Part shown: positions 58,854 to 64,000 of the stretch, piece by piece
Layout: each line of letters starts with the position of its first letter
Position numbering within the stretch: the stretch's first letter is position 1
DNA from: Terriglobia bacterium
GTDB taxonomy: Bacteria; Acidobacteriota; Terriglobia; Terriglobales; Acidobacteriaceae
Length of the DNA stretch: 64,000 nt
NCBI GenBank assembly: GCA_020073385.1
Contig: JAIQFH010000029.1
Coordinates: forward strand, 1-64,000
Direction of reading: 5' to 3'
Notes under the pieces: generated by a model
Database searches by the model: none
Seen by the model: only the letters and a program-made list of their open reading frames with translations
Told to the model about the DNA's origin: nothing
Program-made: the position numbers and the translations under genes

Positions 58854-59318
58854 TTACATAGCGTTGGCTTGCTTTTCCGCCAGGTCGCCGATGAAGGGAA
58901 GCTTGTACATCTGTCCCTGGTTCGCTTTGATCAATAGGACGATCCAAATCACGAAGAACCCAACCCAAACCACCAGCCCGAGCAGCATTACAATGAGATG
59001 CCCAACGATCGGGATGACGCTAGCTGCCACCGTCAGGATCATCAGAGCGATCCACATGACGATCGCAGCCACGTGCAGAAAGATGTTCTGCCAGGCATGG
59101 AAGCGTACGAAGCGGTTCCTGTTGTAGGGTTCCATGACCAGGAAAATGATCGCTGGGATGATGGTGATATAGGCCAACAAGCCGGCAACGTTGTCGGCCA
59201 TGCCCCCAGCAGGTGCGGCGGCAGGGGCTGCGGGAGCGGCAGGGATGCGACCGGCGCAAGCGGCGCAGGTAGTGGTTCCATCGGCGATCTGTGCGCCACA
59301 CATGTTGCAAAAAGCCAT
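58854..59318 (-). CDS. DUF4870 membrane protein with N-terminal zinc ribbon
   Basis: The 154-residue protein starts MAFCNMCGAQIADGTTTCAACAG, a zinc ribbon. An Ala/Pro linker is followed by a DUF4870 domain (GLLAYITIIPAIIFLVMEPYNRNRFVRFHAWQNIFLHV) with three or four membrane helices. The paralogue at 59451 has the same layout. Function is unknown; such proteins may sense or organise the membrane. Confidence 0.85.
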   Translation of the reverse strand: MAFCNMCGAQIADGTTTCAACAGRIPAAPAAPAAAPAGGMADNVAGLLAYITIIPAIIFLVMEPYNRNRFVRFHAWQNIFLHVAAIVMWIALMILTVAASVIPIVGHLIVMLLGLVVWVGFFVIWIVLLIKANQGQMYKLPFIGDLAEKQANAM

Positions 59319-59450
59319 AGAGATGTCCTCCGAATCGTGTGGGACCGGCGTGCCCGGACGACTACGAGGTTCCGCTCCCAAGCGGCATTCGCGGCAAGGT
59401 ATCAAAAAACGAGTGTCAAAGCAATCGCCAATTTGAACCTCACAAAGAGC

Positions 59451-59930
59451 CTACGCTGCGCTGGAATATTGCTCGGCCAGATCGCCGATCACAGGAAGCG
59501 CAAATCTCTCACCTTGAAAAGCCTTCACCAGCAGAACGATCCACGTGAAAACTGCAGCTAAAGCCACAACCACAACAACAAGAACGGCAAGTAAAGGACC
59601 GACTATCGGGATAAAGAGCAGGACAAGCCAGACAATTCTTACAACAACTGCTAAGACTACACACACAAGCCAGAACAGTAGGCACTGTATCGAGTGAAAG
59701 CGCACAAACGGATATTTCCGGTAGCGGTCGACTAGAAGAAAAACAAGCGCAGGTACGAACGATACGTACGCAAGAGCACCTAAAAAATCATCGCCGCGGA
59801 CACCGGTTTTCTGCTTAGCCGCTGATTCGATCCGCATGGAACGGCCACAGCCGGGGCAGAAGGCCGCGGAATCGGGCATCTGAGCGGCACAGTCTGGGCA
59901 CGACTTTAATCCAACTGCGGTCTCTTCCAT
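59451..59930 (-). CDS. DUF4870 membrane protein with zinc ribbon (paralogue)
   Basis: From MEETAVGLKSCPDCAAQMPDSAAFCPGCG (159 residues; an in-frame ATG lies 12 bases upstream at 59942). A zinc ribbon is followed by ALAYVSFVPALVFLLVDRYRKYPFVRFHSIQCLLFW and a hydrophobic Val-rich end. It is clearly related to the protein at 58854. It lies about 130 bp upstream of it on the same strand, a tandem duplication. Confidence 0.85.
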   Translation of the reverse strand: MEETAVGLKSCPDCAAQMPDSAAFCPGCGRSMRIESAAKQKTGVRGDDFLGALAYVSFVPALVFLLVDRYRKYPFVRFHSIQCLLFWLVCVVLAVVVRIVWLVLLFIPIVGPLLAVLVVVVVALAAVFTWIVLLVKAFQGERFALPVIGDLAEQYSSAA

Positions 59931-60116
59931 CGCGGGCAACATATCAGACCGGCGTGCCGGCGACAAATAGCCAGGAATCGATTTAGCGCATTGACGGCGG
60001 CGATGGCGAATAGTATGTTTCGTTCAAATTTCAATGTAGCTCTGCAAAATGGCGCCCTGCAATGAGACTGTCGGCGATGCATCTCTGATGAAGCTTCTGG
60101 GCAAAGGAGAATCCCG

Positions 60117-60884
60117 GTGAGGTCGTTTTGCCTGGGTTGCGGCAACAGTCTTGCTGAAGGGGAGCGGTTCTGCGGAGCGTGTGGTCGCGACTCGCAGGCG
60201 GGCCCTGGTGTGGCCCCGGTCGATCCGCAGGTGGCGTTCGGGCTTCCTCCCGAGACCAGCGGCAAGGCGATTTTCAGCCTGATCTGCGGCATCCTTTTCG
60301 TCATTCTTCCGCTGTCAATCGTGGCGGTGATCTTCGGATACATCGCTCTTTCTGAGATTCGCAAGAGCCCCGGACGATTGAAAGGTCGCGGCCTGGCGAT
60401 CACCGGAATCGTGCTCGGGTACGTCGGCGTAGTGTTCATTGTGGCGTTCTTCGGGCTGGGGTTTTACGGGGTTTGGAAGACGGAGAAGGAGTTCAATAAC
60501 GCGGCAGCTGGAAGCGGCAAGGGGTCGGTCGTTTCTTCGATGCGTAGCGTCAATATGGCGGAGATCGCCTATGTGCAGGCGCACCGCGAGGCGGGCTACA
60601 CCTGCGCTCTTTCTGAGCTTGCAGAAAACTGGGGAGCCCGCAGTCTCGCTTCCGGCAGGAGCAACGGGTACATTTTTGAGCTGAAAAACTGCACCAGCGA
60701 GAAACCCGACGGCCCTATCTCGAAGTATCAACTGCTGGTCTATCCGGCTCAACCGGGATCGGCGGCAGCCCGTACGTATTGCACCGATCAGTCTGACATC
60801 ATCCGCGTACTGCAGAGCGGCAATCCGAACGACTGCTTCACCGTTGGTACCGAGTTATCCACGAAAGAGATTAACAATTCATAG
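60117..60884 (+). CDS. Zinc ribbon - DUF4190 - pilin-like domain protein
   Basis: The start is a GTG with AAGGAG eight bases upstream. The 255-residue protein has a zinc ribbon (FCLGCGNSLAEGERFCGACG), then two membrane helices of DUF4190 type (about 50-78 and 92-115: KAIFSLICGILFVILPLSIVAVIFGYIAL). A pilin-like C-terminal domain follows (about 135-250: SMRSVNMAEIAYVQAHREAGYTCALSEL, then YCTDQSDIIR and DCFTVGTEL). It shares the C-terminal domain with the protein at 56635 and the zinc ribbon with its two left neighbours, from which it is divergently transcribed. Confidence 0.8.
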   Translation: MRSFCLGCGNSLAEGERFCGACGRDSQAGPGVAPVDPQVAFGLPPETSGKAIFSLICGILFVILPLSIVAVIFGYIALSEIRKSPGRLKGRGLAITGIVLGYVGVVFIVAFFGLGFYGVWKTEKEFNNAAAGSGKGSVVSSMRSVNMAEIAYVQAHREAGYTCALSELAENWGARSLASGRSNGYIFELKNCTSEKPDGPISKYQLLVYPAQPGSAAARTYCTDQSDIIRVLQSGNPNDCFTVGTELSTKEINNS

Positions 60885-60919
60885 GAACCACGGCTCACAT
60901 CATTGACCGCAGGCCATCT

Positions 60920-61417
60920 TCAGCTACGCTGCGCGTCGTTCTTCTTGCGGCACTCTTCGCAAATCCCATAGATCTGGAAGGTGTGCCGGGTGGCCAGGTA
61001 ATGGTATTTGCGGCCGATCTCCTGCTCCAACTGGCTGACTTCCGGGGAAAAAAACTCGACCGAACTGCCGCAATCGGTGCACACCATATGATGATGGCTG
61101 CGACGGTTGTACTGATGCTCGTAACGGGCGATGCCGTCGTGAAACGCAACTTCGCTGGCCAAGCCGCACTCAGCGAGTAACTTCAATGTGCGGTAGACGG
61201 TGGTATATCCGATGCCGGCATCCTTCTTCTGGACCAACCGGTGAAGTTCATCGGTCGAGAGATGGTCGCGGGTCTCCAGAAACGTGCGCAGGATCGTGTC
61301 GCGCTGGGCTGTCTGCTTCAGCCCTACACCTTTCAGATGGCGGTGGAGGATGTCCTGGGCCTCGCGAACCATCTGGCGGGAAAGTGTGGGCTGATCGTCG
61401 ATGCGCTTCTGAAGCAT
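60920..61417 (-). CDS. fur: Ferric uptake regulator (Fur family)
   Basis: The 165-residue protein starts MLQKRIDDQPTLSRQM. A winged helix (GLKQTAQRDTILRTFLETRDHLSTDELHRLV, then TTVYRTLKLLAECGLASEVAF) is followed by a metal-binding C terminus, RRSHHHMVCTDCGSSVEF and GICEECRKK. The last cysteines form the structural zinc site. The Fur box directly upstream suggests autoregulation. The convergent zinc-ribbon gene ends only 35 bp away. Confidence 0.95.
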   Translation of the reverse strand: MLQKRIDDQPTLSRQMVREAQDILHRHLKGVGLKQTAQRDTILRTFLETRDHLSTDELHRLVQKKDAGIGYTTVYRTLKLLAECGLASEVAFHDGIARYEHQYNRRSHHHMVCTDCGSSVEFFSPEVSQLEQEIGRKYHYLATRHTFQIYGICEECRKKNDAQRS

Positions 61418-61446
61418 GGGCGGCGATTCAGAATACCACTGCCATA

Positions 61447-61469
61447 TTGAAAATGAAATTCATTTTCAA
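61447..61469. promoter_or_regulatory. Near-perfect palindromic Fur box
   Basis: The half-sites TTGAAAATGAA and TTCATTTTCAA face each other around one base, forming a 23-bp palindrome. It lies 30 bp before the fur start and about 40 bp before the penicillin-acylase-like gene, which are divergently transcribed. It probably serves both. The match to the known GATAATGAT-type Fur consensus is partial, but symmetry and position support the call. Confidence 0.8.
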
Positions 61470-61509
61470 CCTGGCCCGGGCGCCGCTGGCATACAATCAG
61501 AGGTTCTTT

Positions 61510-64000
61510 ATGAGCACGATGGCTGAAATCCGGACTCCTGGCGCCCGACCCTTCCCTGTTCTCCGCGTCGTCCTCTGGCTGTTGCTGGCGCTGCTTCTGC
61601 TGCTGGCGTGTGTCGTCGGCTATGCCTATCACGCGGCTCACTCTGCTCTTCCCCAGTTGGATGGGCAGTTACAAGTCGCGGGACTGTCGGCGCCGGTCAC
61701 GGTGACACGAGACACGCATGGCGTGCCAACCGTCGAAGCATCGACCTTGGAAGACCTTTTCTTCGCCCAAGGCTACGTTACGGCCCAGGATCGCCTGTGG
61801 AAGATGGACGTGATGCGCCGGTTCGCAGGCGGCGAACTCTCAGAGATACTCGGCGCAGAAACGCTGAAGTTGGACCGTGAGCAGAAAATTCTAGGCCTGC
61901 GCGCAGCCGCACGTAAACAGCTTGAGACGGCGAGCCCGCGCGACCGGAGTTACTTTGAAGCTTACGCGCGCGGTGTGAACGCCTTCATCGACGCACACGG
62001 CAACCGGTTGCCCATCGAATTCCGGATCCTCGGCTATGCGCCGAAGCCTTGGACCTCCGAGGACTCGGTGGTGATCGGCAACCAGATGGTCAAGGACCTG
62101 AACTATCACTATTTTTACGACGCCCTGGCGCGCGAGAAGATCCTGGCCAAACTCGGACCCGAACTCACCGCCGATTTGTATGTAAACAGATCCTGGCACG
62201 ATCGTCCGCCCACCGTCATGCGTGAAGATGTGAATGAGCCGGACCGGCCTCCGGGTGACTCTGACGATGAGGACGACGATTCTCCAGACACTTCCGTGAC
62301 GCGGAATACCTTCAGACCCATTGCTGTGGCTAATTCTCTGCCCGAAGAATTGCCAGTGAATGGTTCGAATGACTGGGTAGTATCAGGGGCGCACTCGATC
62401 ACAGGAAAACCGCTGTTGTCGAATGACATGCACCTGGGTCACCAGATGCCGAACCTGTGGTATGAGGCGCACCTGCATTGCGGCCCGTTCGATGTGGCGG
62501 GGGTGACGCTGCCCGGAGTGCCATACGTCATTGTTGGCCATAACCAGCGCGTGGCGTGGGGATTCACCAATGTCGGCCCCACCGTAACTGATGTTTACGT
62601 CGAGAACTTCAACGATCAGGGCGCATATCAGACGCCGAAGCGATGGGTGCAACCCGAGCACCGGCAAGAGGTCATTCACGTCAAGGGCAAGCCGGATGTC
62701 AACATCGACGTAACGATCACGCGCCATGGCCCGATCGTCACAGAATTAGTGCCGGGCGAAACGCGGCCTCTGGCACTGCGTTGGACGCTTTACGATGGTA
62801 TGCGGGTTCCGTTCTTTGACGTGGATGCGGCACAGAACTGGGAGGAATTCACTAAGGCGTTCTCGCAATTGGATGCACCTGGGCAGAACGTGGTGTACGC
62901 CGACGTGGATGGAAATATCGGGTATCACACCACGGGTAAAGTTCCGATTCGTGCCTCCGGGGATGGCAGCCTTCCGGTGAGCGGAGCCGACGATGCGCAC
63001 GAGTGGACGTCTTACATTCCATTCAACAAGCTGCCGAACATCTACAATCCGCCGTCGGGGATCATCGCCACGGCGAACGGGAGAATCACCCCAGACGGGT
63101 ATCCGAATTCGGTGAGCGTGGAGTGGGAGGCGCCCTGGCGGACGGAGCGTATCTATCACGTACTGGAGTCGGGCAGGAAATTTTCACCGGCGGACATGCT
63201 CGCCCTGCAGACGGACATACACTCGGAGGCGACCCTGTTCGCCGCCGAGCGATTGGTTTACGCGGTAGATCACGCTGCGAAGCCTTCCCCGCGGGCCAAG
63301 CAGGCTGCCGATCTGATGCGCAGCTGGGATGGCCGCATGCTGGCTACTTCCGCAGCACCTACGATCGCGGAGAATGCAATCGGCGAACTTCGCCGCCTGC
63401 TTCTCGAGCCAAAGTTGGGAATGGCGCCCCCACAATCCCGCAAGGATGCTGACTCCGAACTCTATAAGGAAACACAGAAGAACGTCATCGACTGGAAGAC
63501 CTATTCGTGGCTGCAGCGGTCCGTGTGGATGGAAAACATCCTGCTCCGTCGTCCAAAGCGGTGGCTGCCGGACAAATACCCGAATTATGACGAACTCTTG
63601 ACTGCGGCCGTTGAGGCTGCTGTCAATCACCCGGAGGCGCCAAAGGACTTGGCATCATGGCGCTGGGGCGCGTTCAATGCGGTCGAGATTCAGCATCCGA
63701 TATTGGGGAAGATTCCCCTGGTCAGGTACTGGGCAGGACCGGACGTACAGGAGCAGTCTGGGAGCGGCTACACCGTGAAGGCGGTCACACGGCATCACGG
63801 GCCGTCAGAGCGCTTCACGGCGAACCTTGCCGATCTTGATCAGTCGACCTTGAATATTGTGACCGGGCAAGGAGGCAACTTCCTGAGCCCGTACTATATG
63901 GATCAGTGGAAGGCCTGGTACGAAGGCACGACGTTCACTCTGCCCTTCAGCGCGAACGCAGTGGAAGCGGCAAAAGCACACCGGTTGGTGTTGCAGCCAT
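61510..64000 (+). CDS. Penicillin-acylase-family hydrolase (3' end outside window)
   Basis: The ATG at 61510 opens a frame that stays open to the right edge (more than 830 residues). A signal-anchor (PFPVLRVVLWLLLALLLLLACVVGYA) leads into VTVTRDTHGVPTVEASTLEDLFFAQGYVTAQDRLWKMD, the start of the Ntn-hydrolase family. The autocatalytic cleavage site and nucleophile should be Ser286 in NGSNDWVV, preceded by an acidic, Glu/Asp-rich spacer peptide that is removed on maturation. It hydrolyses amides such as acyl-homoserine lactones or beta-lactams; the substrate is unknown. Confidence 0.92.
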   Translation, partial: MSTMAEIRTPGARPFPVLRVVLWLLLALLLLLACVVGYAYHAAHSALPQLDGQLQVAGLSAPVTVTRDTHGVPTVEASTLEDLFFAQGYVTAQDRLWKMDVMRRFAGGELSEILGAETLKLDREQKILGLRAAARKQLETASPRDRSYFEAYARGVNAFIDAHGNRLPIEFRILGYAPKPWTSEDSVVIGNQMVKDLNYHYFYDALAREKILAKLGPELTADLYVNRSWHDRPPTVMREDVNEPDRPPGDSDDEDDDSPDTSVTRNTFRPIAVANSLPEELPVNGSNDWVVSGAHSITGKPLLSNDMHLGHQMPNLWYEAHLHCGPFDVAGVTLPGVPYVIVGHNQRVAWGFTNVGPTVTDVYVENFNDQGAYQTPKRWVQPEHRQEVIHVKGKPDVNIDVTITRHGPIVTELVPGETRPLALRWTLYDGMRVPFFDVDAAQNWEEFTKAFSQLDAPGQNVVYADVDGNIGYHTTGKVPIRASGDGSLPVSGADDAHEWTSYIPFNKLPNIYNPPSGIIATANGRITPDGYPNSVSVEWEAPWRTERIYHVLESGRKFSPADMLALQTDIHSEATLFAAERLVYAVDHAAKPSPRAKQAADLMRSWDGRMLATSAAPTIAENAIGELRRLLLEPKLGMAPPQSRKDADSELYKETQKNVIDWKTYSWLQRSVWMENILLRRPKRWLPDKYPNYDELLTAAVEAAVNHPEAPKDLASWRWGAFNAVEIQHPILGKIPLVRYWAGPDVQEQSGSGYTVKAVTRHHGPSERFTANLADLDQSTLNIVTGQGGNFLSPYYMDQWKAWYEGTTFTLPFSANAVEAAKAHRLVLQP

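Overview
The window is a 64-kb piece of a bacterial chromosome that looks like Acidobacteriota (class Terriglobia, Koribacter/Sulfotelmatobacter-like). This is an inference from the mix of families: two-domain CoA-enzyme activases, Ig-repeat phosphoesterase lipoproteins, many small acidobacterial-type conserved proteins, and dispersed GTGGGGCACCC-type hairpins at gene ends. Most of the window is high-GC, with short intergenic gaps and ordinary operons. No CRISPR array, rRNA or secondary-metabolite cluster was seen.

Layout, left to right. 0-0.6 kb: the end of an IS1595-family insertion sequence sits inside a SIR2-like gene and truncates it. 1-9.8 kb: a secreted protein with three tandem repeats, a racemase-fold protein, an RNA-binding/pseudo-receiver operon divergent from a cold-shock gene, a YedY-like molybdoenzyme with its cytochrome b partner, and two small conserved proteins. 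10-12.3 kb: groES-groEL under a TTGACA/TACAAT promoter with a CIRCE (HrcA) operator. 12.8-17.2 kb: two overlapping genes for a 2-hydroxyacyl-CoA-dehydratase-type activase/dehydratase system. 17.2-36.2 kb: secreted phosphoesterase, beta-propeller lipoprotein, two c-type cytochromes, AlaX, threonine synthase, TatA beside a Tat-exported ferritin-like protein, HAD phosphatase, lytic transglycosylase, flippase-like membrane protein and TPR proteins.

36.28-47.71 kb is an integrated mobile element bounded by a 41-bp direct repeat of the 5' half of tRNA-Arg(CCT). It carries a tyrosine recombinase, an origin-like repeat region, an SF3 (P4-type) helicase, Xis-like and TerS-like HTH proteins, a complete large terminase and about a dozen small unknown genes. 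It has no portal, capsid, protease or tail gene. At 11.4 kb, this set fits a phage satellite that encodes its own terminase better than a complete prophage. It is the most novel object in the window.

47.7-64 kb returns to host chromosome: an acyltransferase, an MFS sugar transporter with a large insertion, a GlmS-like isomerase lacking its glutaminase half, an RNase II/R-family exonuclease, a DHH phosphoesterase, a cluster of zinc-ribbon membrane proteins sharing a pilin-like domain with a secreted neighbour, Fur with a near-perfect Fur box, and a penicillin-acylase-family hydrolase that runs off the right end.
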